NCBI GenBank assembly: GCA_016198045.1
Contig: JACQJI010000004.1
Location: forward strand, 1-19,202
Length of the DNA: 19,202 bases
Direction: 5' to 3'
DNA from: Candidatus Doudnabacteria bacterium
Lineage (GTDB): Bacteria > Patescibacteriota > Doudnabacteria > UBA920 > O2-02-FULL-48-8
Below the pieces are notes generated by a model. That model worked only from the letters and a program-made list of their open reading frames with translations, searched no databases and was not told the origin of the DNA. This document shows, one piece after another, positions 1 through 6,403 of the stretch (its first letter is position 1; the number at the start of each line of letters is the position of its first letter). The position numbers were made by a program, and so were the translations under genes.

Positions 1-146
1 ATATTCCATATTCCCGCCTAATAACACCTCTTTGCCGACACTTTCGGAAAAATTAATTATTAAGGTTTTACTAATTACTAATCAGTACGAATATACCAAT
101 AGAATTAGGCAATTAGTAGATTAGTAACCATTCGTAATTAATAAAA
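1..146. other. A+T-rich intergenic region downstream of rpsO
   Basis: No supported gene lies here. The segment is A+T-rich with several TTAGTAATTAGT-like runs and one small hairpin (CCGA, 5-nt loop, TCGG, about 37-49). On the minus strand an ATG at 9-7 preceded by GGCGGG could be the start of the next gene; pnp often follows rpsO in bacteria. Only three codons are inside the window, so no gene is called. Confidence 0.5.
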
Positions 147-413
147 CTATTTATTGAGCTTTAGCTTGTCAACCAGCTTTTCCCACCGCTTCTCGTCTTC
201 GGCCTTGAGATAACGCAGCAATCTTCGGCGATTGCCGACCATCTTCAGGAGTCCGCGGCGGGAGTGATTGTCCTTTTTGTGTTGCTCCAAATGCTCAGCA
301 ACTTTCTCAATCTCGCGAGTTAAAATCGCCACCTGCACTTCCGGACTGCCAGTGTCGTCTTTATGGACCTGAAACTTCTTGATAATTTGCTCTTTTTCCT
401 TAGGCGTAAGCAT
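147..413 (-). CDS. rpsO: 30S ribosomal protein S15
   Basis: Small-subunit ribosomal protein that binds 16S rRNA directly and helps assemble the platform of the 30S particle. At 88 residues it has the usual S15 length and is collinear with the family throughout: TGSPEVQVA near residue 22, the rRNA-contacting DNHSRRGLL near 48, and the basic RRRLLRYL near 62. The ATG at 413 is preceded at 8 nt by GAAGGA, a usable Shine-Dalgarno site. The gene begins 17 nt after the stop of the coiled-coil protein upstream on the same strand and is probably co-transcribed with it; no separate promoter is evident in the gap. Recognition is certain. Confidence 0.98.
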   Translation of the reverse strand: MLTPKEKEQIIKKFQVHKDDTGSPEVQVAILTREIEKVAEHLEQHKKDNHSRRGLLKMVGNRRRLLRYLKAEDEKRWEKLVDKLKLNK

Positions 414-430
414 TCTAAAATTCCTTCTAA

Positions 431-763
431 TTATTTTGGAAATACAACAAGATTACCAAGCTCTTGTATGTCGCTGTCTGAAATGACTTTTTTCTGTCTT
501 AAAATATCAGCCAAACGATTTAGTTTGTCATCTTCTTTGCGAAGCTTAGTAATCAAATCGCCCTGCAGGTTTGCAATTTTATCATCGAGGTATGACTTGG
601 TTACCATTTGAGATTTAACCCCAGCAATTTCCCGATGGATTTCATTAAGAGCAGGCTCAAGGTTGTGTTCCCAGACGCTAGCAAAAGCCTGCTTGAATCC
701 TTCTGCAAAGCCCTTCTCAAACAATTTCTCAATTTGTTTTAAATCTTTCTCTTCCATAGCCAT
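431..763 (-). CDS. small coiled-coil protein, function unknown
   Basis: A 110-residue, strongly charged, almost wholly helical protein. The N-terminal half (EEKDLKQIEKLFEKGFAEGF) is amphipathic. The centre (about residues 40-95) has a heptad-like pattern of I/L/V with charged residues typical of a coiled coil. There is no membrane segment, no cysteine and no recognised catalytic motif. The reading frame extends one codon further to TTG at 766, but ATG at 763 is preferred. A promoter TTGCTC-N17-TAGAAT ends only 3 nt before this ATG, so the mRNA would be leaderless, starting at this ATG or at the in-frame ATG two codons on. It is followed after 17 nt by rpsO. Short coiled-coil proteins of this kind are frequent in Patescibacteria, but I cannot name a family. 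Confidence 0.75.
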   Translation of the reverse strand: MAMEEKDLKQIEKLFEKGFAEGFKQAFASVWEHNLEPALNEIHREIAGVKSQMVTKSYLDDKIANLQGDLITKLRKEDDKLNRLADILRQKKVISDSDIQELGNLVVFPK

Positions 764-766
764 CAA

Positions 767-795
767 ATTCTAGCATCTTTTTCTTTTTTGAGCAA
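767..795 (-). promoter_or_regulatory. sigma-70-type promoter for the coiled-coil protein and rpsO
   Basis: On the minus strand, -35 TTGCTC (795-790), a 17-nt spacer and -10 TAGAAT (772-767). The ATG at 763 lies 3 nt after the -10 box and the next in-frame ATG 9 nt after it, so the transcript should have no leader. Confidence 0.6.
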
Positions 796-842
796 CTGTG
801 GAAGTTTTTGTCTAAGTTTATAACTATGAAATTTTAGCAAAG

Positions 843-892
843 AAAAAAGGCCTCGCAAAGTCTGGGTTGACAACCCAAACAAATCCAAGGCC
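843..892 (-). terminator. intrinsic terminator of the 275-aa gene
   Basis: On the minus strand, GGCCT pairs with AGGCC, enclosing a second perfect stem TGGGTTG/CAACCCA around one central base (863-877). The outer stem is followed at once by TTTTTT (848-843). It lies about 20 nt after the stop codon at 914. Confidence 0.75.
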
Positions 893-913
893 CCAGAAAC
901 CGAGTTCCAAGGA

Positions 914-1741
914 CTACTCCCGGAACTGCGGAACAGCATAGCTGGCGTAGCAGCTCGACCCAGGATCAGCGTCGAGCTTGACCTGACGGTCACAGTGATC
1001 GAAGCTCAGGAGCGGCACGTACGCCCACGCCGCATAGCCAGGGATCGAGGCCTGGTAGCCGGGAATCCAAACGAACGGCACGTTGACACCGTCCATCTTG
1101 CTCACCCACTTGGGAAAGTGGGCGGCAGAAGCGAGGATCCCTGCGCTGGGTGAAGTTCTGGCACTACGCACCGACGCCGGTGCGATGCCGTACTTTTTGT
1201 CCCAGTTCGCTACGAGATCGATGATCTCCCAGCTAAGTCCGGGAGCATGTGCGCCATCATCCAGATAGCGCAGTTGATCAACCCTTGACTGCAGACCCCC
1301 ATAACGCCAGTTATCCTCTTGCCTACTCGCTGCGATAGTCCACAGCGCCTCGAATGTCCTTGCGGACGTGTCGAGATAGGGTACCAAAACCGCCACGCAG
1401 AGCTGATACGACGGCCACGCCGGAGCAGTTGCCAGCGCCTGCTGCATCTGCTCTTCCGAGAAACCCCATCCGCGCTCCTTGCTCCACTTCCGCACGTCGT
1501 CCACCTGCTTGGCAGACGGCACAAACAGGCCCTGGATCAGACGAGACGCGGGCTTGATCACCGGCACGCCAACTTCCGGCGTCTCGGCGAACTTGCCCTC
1601 ACTAATGGCCTGCAACGCGCCGGCCACCTTGGCTGGATCAAGCGGGCTGCCGCTAGCCTGCCGCAACTGCCGCTTGATCTCGCATATCCGAACGTCAATT
1701 TCTCTGTCCTGGTCGCCGTCGACAGCAAATTTTGCCGCCAT
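914..1741 (-). CDS. 275-aa protein of unknown function, G+C-rich cassette gene
   Basis: I do not recognise a named family. The protein is soluble, with no signal peptide or long membrane segment. Residues 1-60 look helical and charged. Residues about 80-130 contain a W-rich helical stretch (KWSKERGWGFSEEQ). The C-terminal third is rich in W, Y and P (GVNVPFVWIPGYQ, then PGYAAWAYVPLL) and ends with a short Cys-containing tail and AVPQFRE. The start at 1741 is fixed by AGGAGG 6 nt upstream. The gene has its own terminator just past its stop, and its codons are clearly more G+C-rich than those of rpsO or xerC on either side. The leader is long and full of hairpins. The protein reads as complete and evenly conserved in style, so a real gene is likely. 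Its role is open. Confidence 0.85.
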   Translation of the reverse strand: MAAKFAVDGDQDREIDVRICEIKRQLRQASGSPLDPAKVAGALQAISEGKFAETPEVGVPVIKPASRLIQGLFVPSAKQVDDVRKWSKERGWGFSEEQMQQALATAPAWPSYQLCVAVLVPYLDTSARTFEALWTIAASRQEDNWRYGGLQSRVDQLRYLDDGAHAPGLSWEIIDLVANWDKKYGIAPASVRSARTSPSAGILASAAHFPKWVSKMDGVNVPFVWIPGYQASIPGYAAWAYVPLLSFDHCDRQVKLDADPGSSCYASYAVPQFRE

Positions 1742-1767
1742 GACAACCCTCCTGTCGGTTTGAGAAT

Positions 1768-1896
1768 GTGTCCGTTACCGGACACGCCAATGGCCTTACT
1801 TCGCTTCAGGAAACGTCTGACGTTTCAGGCCAGAATGCTAGGCACAAACTACCATCTCTGGCACTTCGTGCCTTCTCTCCCGCAAGCGGGAGAGAA
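1768..1896. repeat. cluster of strong inverted repeats in the leader of the 275-aa gene
   Basis: Four hairpins stand side by side. First, GTGTCCG/CGGACAC with a 4-nt loop (1768-1785). Second, TGGCCT (1791-1796) pairing with AGGCCA (1827-1832) around the perfect palindrome GAAACGTCTGACGTTTC (1810-1826). Third, GGCAC/GTGCC (1860-1872). Fourth, TTCTCTCCCGC/GCGGGAGAGAA around AA (1873-1896). None is followed by a T tract in the direction that would make it a terminator. The 17-nt palindrome recurs at 12418-12434. Confidence 0.7.
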
Positions 1897-1945
1897 AAAA
1901 GAGGAAAGTGACAAATGCCCAAAATTCTGGTTGGGAACAATCCAG

Positions 1946-1972
1946 ATTATCACTTTTTGACGGATTTGTCAA
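1946..1972 (-). promoter_or_regulatory. possible promoter for the 275-aa gene
   Basis: On the minus strand TTGACA (1972-1967) is followed by GATAAT (1951-1946) with a short 15-nt spacer. If used, it gives a leader of about 200 nt containing all the hairpins described above. It overlaps the divergent xerC promoter. Confidence 0.4.
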
Positions 1973-1985
1973 TGAAGTGTAGAAT
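1957..1985 (+). promoter_or_regulatory. promoter of the tyrosine recombinase gene
   Basis: TTGACG (1957-1962), a 17-nt spacer and TAGAAT (1980-1985), with a start of transcription expected near 1992 and a leader of about 25 nt. The -35 box forms one half of the inverted repeat TTGAC-N6-GTCAA, whose other half is the -35 box of the opposing promoter. Confidence 0.6.
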
Positions 1986-2016
1986 TTAATAGTCGTACAA
2001 CATTAGCGGTCACGAC

Positions 2017-2976
2017 ATGCCTGAAATCAAAAGTAAATTACATAAACTATATATCCAATTCCTGGAGTATCTGGAGATCGAGCGCAACCGGTCGAAGCTG
2101 ACTTTGCGCAATTACCGGCACTATCTTGAGCGCTTTGTTGACTTTGCTGCCAAGCAGGGGGTGAATGATCCCCAAGACATAGACCTGGAGCTGATTCGCT
2201 CTTATCGCCTATTCCTAAACCGGCTTACAGAAAAAAGTCGTCCTCTGAAAATAGTGACTCAAAATTATCACTTGATCGCGCTGCGCAGTTTTCTCAAGTA
2301 TCTCGCCCGCCGCGACATCAAAACTCTGGCCGCGGAAAAAATCGAACTGCCCAAAAACCCTTCCCGGCAAGTGGAATTTTTGGACCACGAAGACCTGGTT
2401 CGCCTGATAAATGCTACCGCCCAAGAGAACCACAAACTCACAGCACAGCGGGATCGGGCAATTTTGGAAACATTGTTTTCCACCGGATTGCGGATTTCCG
2501 AGCTGGTCGGACTGAGGCGCGACAGTATCAACCTCAAAAAGCGTGAATTTACAGTGCGCGGCAAGGGCGACAAACTGCGGTTGGTGTTTCTTTCTGATTC
2601 GGCCATTAGCGCATTGGAAAAATATCTGGATCTGAGGGAAGACAATTCGAAAGCGCTGTTTATTCGGCATGACCAAAAAGAATCAGTGGAACAACAAATC
2701 AATTCCATGGCCAAATCCGCGCCAGGCCTTACGGCCAGAACCGTCCAGCGGATTATCAAAAAATATGCCAAACTGGCAGGAATTACCAAAAAGATTTCTC
2801 CGCACACCCTGCGTCACTCATTCGCCACTGACCTGCTGGCCAACGGCGCGGATCTGCGCGCGGTTCAGGAATTGCTGGGGCATGCTTCGATTTCCACCAC
2901 CCAAATTTACACCCACGTTACCAACAAGCGCCTGCGGGAAACGTACGAAAGTTTTCATAACAAGAAACGAAAATAA
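2017..2976 (+). CDS. xerC: XerC/XerD-type tyrosine recombinase
   Basis: Site-specific recombinase that cuts and rejoins DNA through a phosphotyrosine. In most bacteria the family resolves chromosome dimers at dif; integrases of mobile elements belong to the same superfamily. At 319 residues it has Xer length. The N-terminal SAM-like core-binding domain covers about 5-100 and the catalytic domain about 118-310. All catalytic residues are present with Xer spacing: R159 (STGLRISEL), K183 (RGKGDK), H263 and R266 (HTLRHSF), H289 (LLGHAS) and nucleophile Y298 (IYTHV). This points to a housekeeping Xer rather than a phage integrase. No partner Xer and no obvious dif site were found here. The start follows a promoter by about 30 nt and has no good Shine-Dalgarno site. 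Choosing between XerC and XerD, or a single-Xer system, is not possible from sequence alone. Confidence 0.93.
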   Translation: MPEIKSKLHKLYIQFLEYLEIERNRSKLTLRNYRHYLERFVDFAAKQGVNDPQDIDLELIRSYRLFLNRLTEKSRPLKIVTQNYHLIALRSFLKYLARRDIKTLAAEKIELPKNPSRQVEFLDHEDLVRLINATAQENHKLTAQRDRAILETLFSTGLRISELVGLRRDSINLKKREFTVRGKGDKLRLVFLSDSAISALEKYLDLREDNSKALFIRHDQKESVEQQINSMAKSAPGLTARTVQRIIKKYAKLAGITKKISPHTLRHSFATDLLANGADLRAVQELLGHASISTTQIYTHVTNKRLRETYESFHNKKRK

Positions 2977-2990
2977 GCCGGTAAGCGTTC

Positions 2991-3019
2991 TTGACACTAT
3001 AAACCCCAGCAATTACCAT
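2991..3019 (+). promoter_or_regulatory. promoter of the 89-aa cassette gene
   Basis: A perfect -35 TTGACA (2991-2996), a 17-nt spacer and -10 TACCAT (3014-3019). It sits 15 nt after the xerC stop and 22 nt before the ATG, so the small gene does not depend on xerC transcription. AAGGAGG follows at 3029-3035. Confidence 0.55.
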
Positions 3020-3040
3020 AAACAGGTCAAGGAGGAGCCA

Positions 3041-3310
3041 ATGACAACACTAGTTGACCGGGTTAACGCCCGGTCAGCCCAAGGCTGGACAGGCAGTCAA
3101 ATCGCCCTCGAGCTACTGGAAGAGAAAGTCACGGTTGGTCAAGCGGCCGACGCTCTGATCCAGAACGGCTTCGTGGCCGTGATCGAGGACCTAACGTCGC
3201 AGGCTCAGATGCTCCACGTCAGCGACAAACCGGTGGAGCCAGGAATCAGAGTAATAATAGCCGAAATACGATATCGTAATCTTCCAGCCCTGCTGTGGGG
3301 AAGAACCTAG
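3041..3310 (+). CDS. 89-aa protein of unknown function, G+C-rich cassette gene
   Basis: Unrecognised small soluble protein. The ATG at 3041 is fixed by AAGGAGG 5 nt upstream. The same frame stays open leftwards into xerC, but that stretch is only the shadow of the recombinase gene. Residues 1-55 look like three amphipathic helices with a repeated small-residue pattern (SAQGWTGSQIALELLEEKVTVG, split here as two halves around residue 20: SAQGWTGSQI and ALELLEEKVT). The C-terminal part (GIRVIIAEIRYRNLPALLW) is beta-like and hydrophobic. There is no cysteine, signal peptide or catalytic signature. It has its own promoter, ribosome-binding site and terminator, and uses G+C-rich codons like the other cassette genes here. 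I assign no function. Confidence 0.72.
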   Translation: MTTLVDRVNARSAQGWTGSQIALELLEEKVTVGQAADALIQNGFVAVIEDLTSQAQMLHVSDKPVEPGIRVIIAEIRYRNLPALLWGRT

Positions 3311-3348
3311 AGCAGTGGCATCCCGACGGTTCGGAAAGGCACATACGC

Positions 3349-3374
3349 GCAGGTAGACCTGCCGTTTTTTTTTT
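3349..3374 (+). terminator. intrinsic terminator of the 89-aa gene
   Basis: GCAGG, loop TAGA, CCTGC (3349-3362) followed by CG and a run of ten T (3365-3374), about 40 nt after the stop codon. A second small hairpin CCGA-CGGT-TCGG lies just upstream (about 3323-3334). Confidence 0.7.
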
Positions 3375-3421
3375 GATTTTACGCTCATCACCAAGAATTG
3401 ACTTAAGTTTAAAAGTTTAAT

Positions 3422-3448
3422 AAAAAAGACACGACCTTAGGCGCGTCT
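3422..3448 (-). terminator. intrinsic terminator of the 153-aa membrane protein gene
   Basis: On the minus strand AGACGCG pairs with CGTGTCT (one G-T wobble) around an 8-nt loop and is followed by TTTTTATT. The hairpin begins 2 nt after the stop codon. Confidence 0.7.
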
Positions 3449-3449
3449 G

Positions 3450-3911
3450 TCAGGCCCGGATTTCTGAAAGCGCTTCGTCGCTTTCCAGAATCTCTCTAGC
3501 CGAGAGTGGCGCGCGGAGCCGAACGACGTCAGCCAGATGCATCAGATTCTGGATCTGATCCGGACCCAAAAGGGTCATGGTCCCGTCCGACTTGCTCAAC
3601 TGCACAACCTTCCCCTCAACCCAGTCGCCCGAGACCAACTGGACCCGAACTCGACCCTTGTTTTTCTCCATCATCCGTTGGATCATGTGCAGCTTGGTCA
3701 ACACGCCCTGTTGCAAGGGTGAAGGTGGCGGAATGAAGTGAGTCACAGGCCTTGGCACTTGACTCAGGCTCACCGCGCACCAGGCAACCGCGATGACGCC
3801 GAGGACGATTGACCACGGAACCTCAAGCAGTGAGTCTCCGAAGAACGGCGGCAGCAGCTTGGCTGCCACGAGCAGAAACGACGCGACGAAGGTGATGATA
3901 ATGCGCCACAT
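3450..3911 (-). CDS. two-helix membrane protein with an Sm-like C-terminal domain
   Basis: A 153-residue protein. Two hydrophobic segments are clear: about 4-22 (IIITFVASFLLVAAKLL) and 33-51 (WSIVLGVIAVAWCAVSLSQV). A Pro-rich link (PPPSPLQQG) and a basic helix near 70-86 lead to residues 86-133. There the pattern GRVRVQLVSGDWVEGKVVQL, then DGTMTLLGP and LADVVRL resembles the five-strand Sm/LSm barrel (a strand, a GxxxxG turn, D-G-x-M-x-L, and a final VxxI/VRL strand). This resemblance is my reading of the pattern and is unproved. The tail is acidic. ATG at 3911 has AAGGAGG 6 nt upstream. The gene begins 30 nt after the stop of the zwf-gnd fusion on the same strand, but it has its own terminator and G+C-rich codons. 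It is probably membrane-anchored with the barrel in the cytoplasm; its ligand is unknown. Confidence 0.82.
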   Translation of the reverse strand: MWRIIITFVASFLLVAAKLLPPFFGDSLLEVPWSIVLGVIAVAWCAVSLSQVPRPVTHFIPPPSPLQQGVLTKLHMIQRMMEKNKGRVRVQLVSGDWVEGKVVQLSKSDGTMTLLGPDQIQNLMHLADVVRLRAPLSAREILESDEALSEIRA

Positions 3912-3941
3912 AACCTTCCTCCTTCCGGATTTCTTGGATGA

Positions 3942-6293
3942 CTAACCCGAATCCCTCACTCTGTGCTGGCCAAACTGCTCTCTAAGGGCAGAAAGAACTT
4001 GGCCGGCATAGGATGGATTATCTTGAGAACGCACGCGAAAATCAAAAGCTGCTTTCAGCACGGTTGATTTAATCTTTAGTTCTTCCGCTGTGTTCACGGT
4101 CCACTCTCCCTCGCCAGTGTGACCCACTGATCCTGAGATTCCTGCAAGTTCCGCTCCGCTTTGTTCGTAGGCTTGTTTCAGCCAGCCAATCAGTCTTGAT
4201 TCCACCACACTGCCGTGGTTATATAAATCAGCAACCTTTACCAAATCCAGCTTAAAGGGTCCATGCTTCAACAAATCAAACCCCTCGGCAATCGACTGCA
4301 TCATGCCGTATTCAATGCCATTGTGGACCATTTTTACAAAGTGACCGGCGCCAGTACCTTCAAAAAATTGCAAGCCGCCTTCCAACGCCAAGTCTTTAAG
4401 TAGCGGCAAAATTTGCTCATAAACTTCAGCCTCGCCGCCTACCATCAAACATGGACCATTGAGCGCGCCTGCCGGCCCTCCCGAAACCCCCACGTCAATA
4501 AACTTGATTCCACGTTTAGTAAGTTCGGCGTGCCTTCGGACCGTGTCTTTATAAAAAGAATTGCCGCCATCAACAATTATGTCTCCCACTTCCAACAGCT
4601 TGACCAGGCCTTCTCTTCCAAAAATAATTTCATCTACCACTTCTCCCGCCGGCAGCATCAGCCAAATGATTCTGGGAGTGGAAAGCTGTTTGACCAGTTC
4701 CTTGATCGAAGAAAACGCTGCCAGGCCGTATTGCGACAGCTTCTGGGCTACTTCGTGCGTCCGGTTCCAGCCATAAACCTCCCAGCCTTTGCCCAGCATC
4801 CTTTTCGCTATACCGGCTCCCATCCTCCCCAAACCCAAAATACCCACGGCTTTATTTGTGCTGGCCTGTGCTTCTGATTCGGCGAATTTTTCCTTGAGGA
4901 TCTTGTCGTCCTTGTAAATTTTCAGCTTCACTAAATTATTGCGCCAAGCTCGGACAACGGGATCGATAAATCGCCAGCCAGTCATGGTTTCGCTGCCGGA
5001 GACAAACAATGTTTGATCTCCCTGCAAACAATCAAAAAATAACCGCGCGTATTCCTCCAAATACCGAACTTCCGTACCCGAATGATATTGGAAACTGAGC
5101 AGCTGCTCTTCCAGCTCCATTTTGAAGCCTGGCTTCTTGGACCAAAATTCGATAGCGATGCCGGGGTGCGGCTGGATGCGAAAATGAATCCGGTTTTTGT
5201 AATGTTCGCCGGGGGGGCAAAGGCAAGGCTGGGGATGCTTAAAGGTAACCACAACCTCCTTTTGGACCTTGGAAAAATCCTTGCCACTCTCCAGCGTGAT
5301 GGGTACTCCCTCCCAGCGCGGCGAATTGATGTAGGTTTTAAGCTTAAAGTAAGTCTCAGTTGTTGAGCTAGGGTCAACTCCTGTCTCTGTCAGATAACCG
5401 TCATACTGGCCGCGGATGGCATAAGTTTTGATTTCTTCGTCATTCAAAATCTTCACCTGCTCCAGGATCGCATTTCGTTTCAGTCGGATGTTTGCGGCGC
5501 TAAAATCTTCCGGCCGATCCATGGTTGAAAGCGCGAGCATCTGCAGCAAATGATTTTGGCCGACGTCGAGCAAAGCTCCGACTCCGTCGTAAAATTTGCC
5601 GCGGTCTTCGATACCTATGCTTTCGATCAGCTTGATATCTATTTGTTCAATGTACTTATTACTCCAGACGTCTTCCAAAAGGTTGTTGGAAAACCGGAAT
5701 GCGATGATATTTTGCAAAATCTCTTTGGCCAGATAATGGTCAATCCGGTAAACCTGGTCTTCGGAAAACAAGGAATTCAGCATTAGGTCAAGCCGTTCCG
5801 CGCCTTCTAGATTCTTGCCAAACGGTTTTTCCACCAGGATTCTCGTCCAGAATTCGGCGGTTTGCGAGGCCAACCCCGATTTGGAAAGATTGTGAAAAAT
5901 TGTTTCATCATACTCCGGCGGCACGGCTAGGTAAAACAATTTATTTGCCGGCTGTTTGGATAATTTATCGGATAAAGCTTTATAATCTTCCAGATTGTCA
6001 AATAGTCCCTTTTGGTACGAGAATAAATTAAGGAAGCTGGCGACTCGGGCCGAAAGGATGGGAAGCGAATTGCTACTGGATGCTTGCTTGTAAAAAATCT
6101 CTCTTAGGAAATTTCGAAAGTCAGAATCAGAATAATCCCTGCGCCCAAATCCGATGATCGAAAAATCTTCGGACAGCTGGCCGCGCGTAAACATCAGATA
6201 CAGCGCCGGCACAATCCGGCGTCCCATCAGGTCCCCAGTAGCGCCGAAAATCACCAGCGTGGTCTTAGTTTTTGGCTTTGCTTCTGCCGTCAT
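3942..6293 (-). CDS. zwf-gnd: fused glucose-6-phosphate dehydrogenase / 6-phosphogluconate dehydrogenase
   Basis: One uninterrupted frame encodes both oxidations of the pentose phosphate pathway, each yielding NAD(P)H; the second also releases CO2 and ribulose 5-phosphate. Numbering from ATG at 6293 (783 aa): residues 12-455 are G6PDH, with dinucleotide site GATGDL at 17-22, substrate motif RIDHYLAKE from 183 (the usual Gly is Ala) and catalytic His at 248 (DVGQNH). After a Lys-rich linker, residues 483-783 are a short-type 6PGDH, with GLGRMG at 487-492, GGNSFYKD near 576, SGGPAGALNGP at 604-614, catalytic Lys 654 and HNG at 657 (GHFVKMVHNG), and HTGEGEWTV near 725. Both halves look intact. 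The frame runs on to a GTG at 6341, but those 16 residues match nothing in G6PDH. No lactonase domain is present. Low-G+C codons fit the host background. Confidence 0.95.
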   Translation of the reverse strand: MTAEAKPKTKTTLVIFGATGDLMGRRIVPALYLMFTRGQLSEDFSIIGFGRRDYSDSDFRNFLREIFYKQASSSNSLPILSARVASFLNLFSYQKGLFDNLEDYKALSDKLSKQPANKLFYLAVPPEYDETIFHNLSKSGLASQTAEFWTRILVEKPFGKNLEGAERLDLMLNSLFSEDQVYRIDHYLAKEILQNIIAFRFSNNLLEDVWSNKYIEQIDIKLIESIGIEDRGKFYDGVGALLDVGQNHLLQMLALSTMDRPEDFSAANIRLKRNAILEQVKILNDEEIKTYAIRGQYDGYLTETGVDPSSTTETYFKLKTYINSPRWEGVPITLESGKDFSKVQKEVVVTFKHPQPCLCPPGEHYKNRIHFRIQPHPGIAIEFWSKKPGFKMELEEQLLSFQYHSGTEVRYLEEYARLFFDCLQGDQTLFVSGSETMTGWRFIDPVVRAWRNNLVKLKIYKDDKILKEKFAESEAQASTNKAVGILGLGRMGAGIAKRMLGKGWEVYGWNRTHEVAQKLSQYGLAAFSSIKELVKQLSTPRIIWLMLPAGEVVDEIIFGREGLVKLLEVGDIIVDGGNSFYKDTVRRHAELTKRGIKFIDVGVSGGPAGALNGPCLMVGGEAEVYEQILPLLKDLALEGGLQFFEGTGAGHFVKMVHNGIEYGMMQSIAEGFDLLKHGPFKLDLVKVADLYNHGSVVESRLIGWLKQAYEQSGAELAGISGSVGHTGEGEWTVNTAEELKIKSTVLKAAFDFRVRSQDNPSYAGQVLSALREQFGQHRVRDSG

Positions 6294-6334
6294 AGTAACG
6301 CAATCATAACGCAAAATCTCCCTCTGCCGCAAAT

Positions 6335-6363
6335 TTGGCACTAACTTGCTTGCGTTTTATAAT
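6335..6363 (+). promoter_or_regulatory. promoter of the LigD-type polymerase gene
   Basis: TTGGCA (6335-6340), a 17-nt spacer and a consensus TATAAT (6358-6363), giving a leader of about 34 nt before ATG 6404. The same A+T block read on the minus strand (TATTAT, TATAAA) may serve the divergent zwf-gnd gene. Confidence 0.6.
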
Positions 6364-6403
6364 ACTTACATATCAAGAAACGGGATAAATTTGCCAAAAC
6401 TTC

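Noticed and set aside
1..9. Start of a pnp-like gene on the minus strand
   Set aside because: ATG with GGCGGG upstream is suggestive after rpsO, but only three codons are inside the window.
763..993. 76-codon open frame on the minus strand across the terminator
   Set aside because: It covers the 275-aa gene's terminator and has no SD or protein-like composition.
1873..1896. Hairpin with A6 as a terminator
   Set aside because: The A run is on the plus strand after the stem, so neither direction gives a stem followed by T.
1319..1960. 213-codon open frame on the plus strand across the 275-aa gene
   Set aside because: It is antisense to a better-supported gene with SD and terminator, is rich in Arg, Pro and Leu as G+C-rich shadows are, and crosses the hairpin cluster.
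2669..3040. Long open frame leading into the 89-aa gene
   Set aside because: It lies over the 3' end of xerC in another frame. The strong SD at 3029-3035 fixes the start at 3041.
6294..6341. N-terminal extension of the zwf-gnd fusion to GTG at 6341
   Set aside because: The 16 extra residues match nothing in G6PDH. The ATG at 6293 places the dinucleotide motif at the usual distance from the start.
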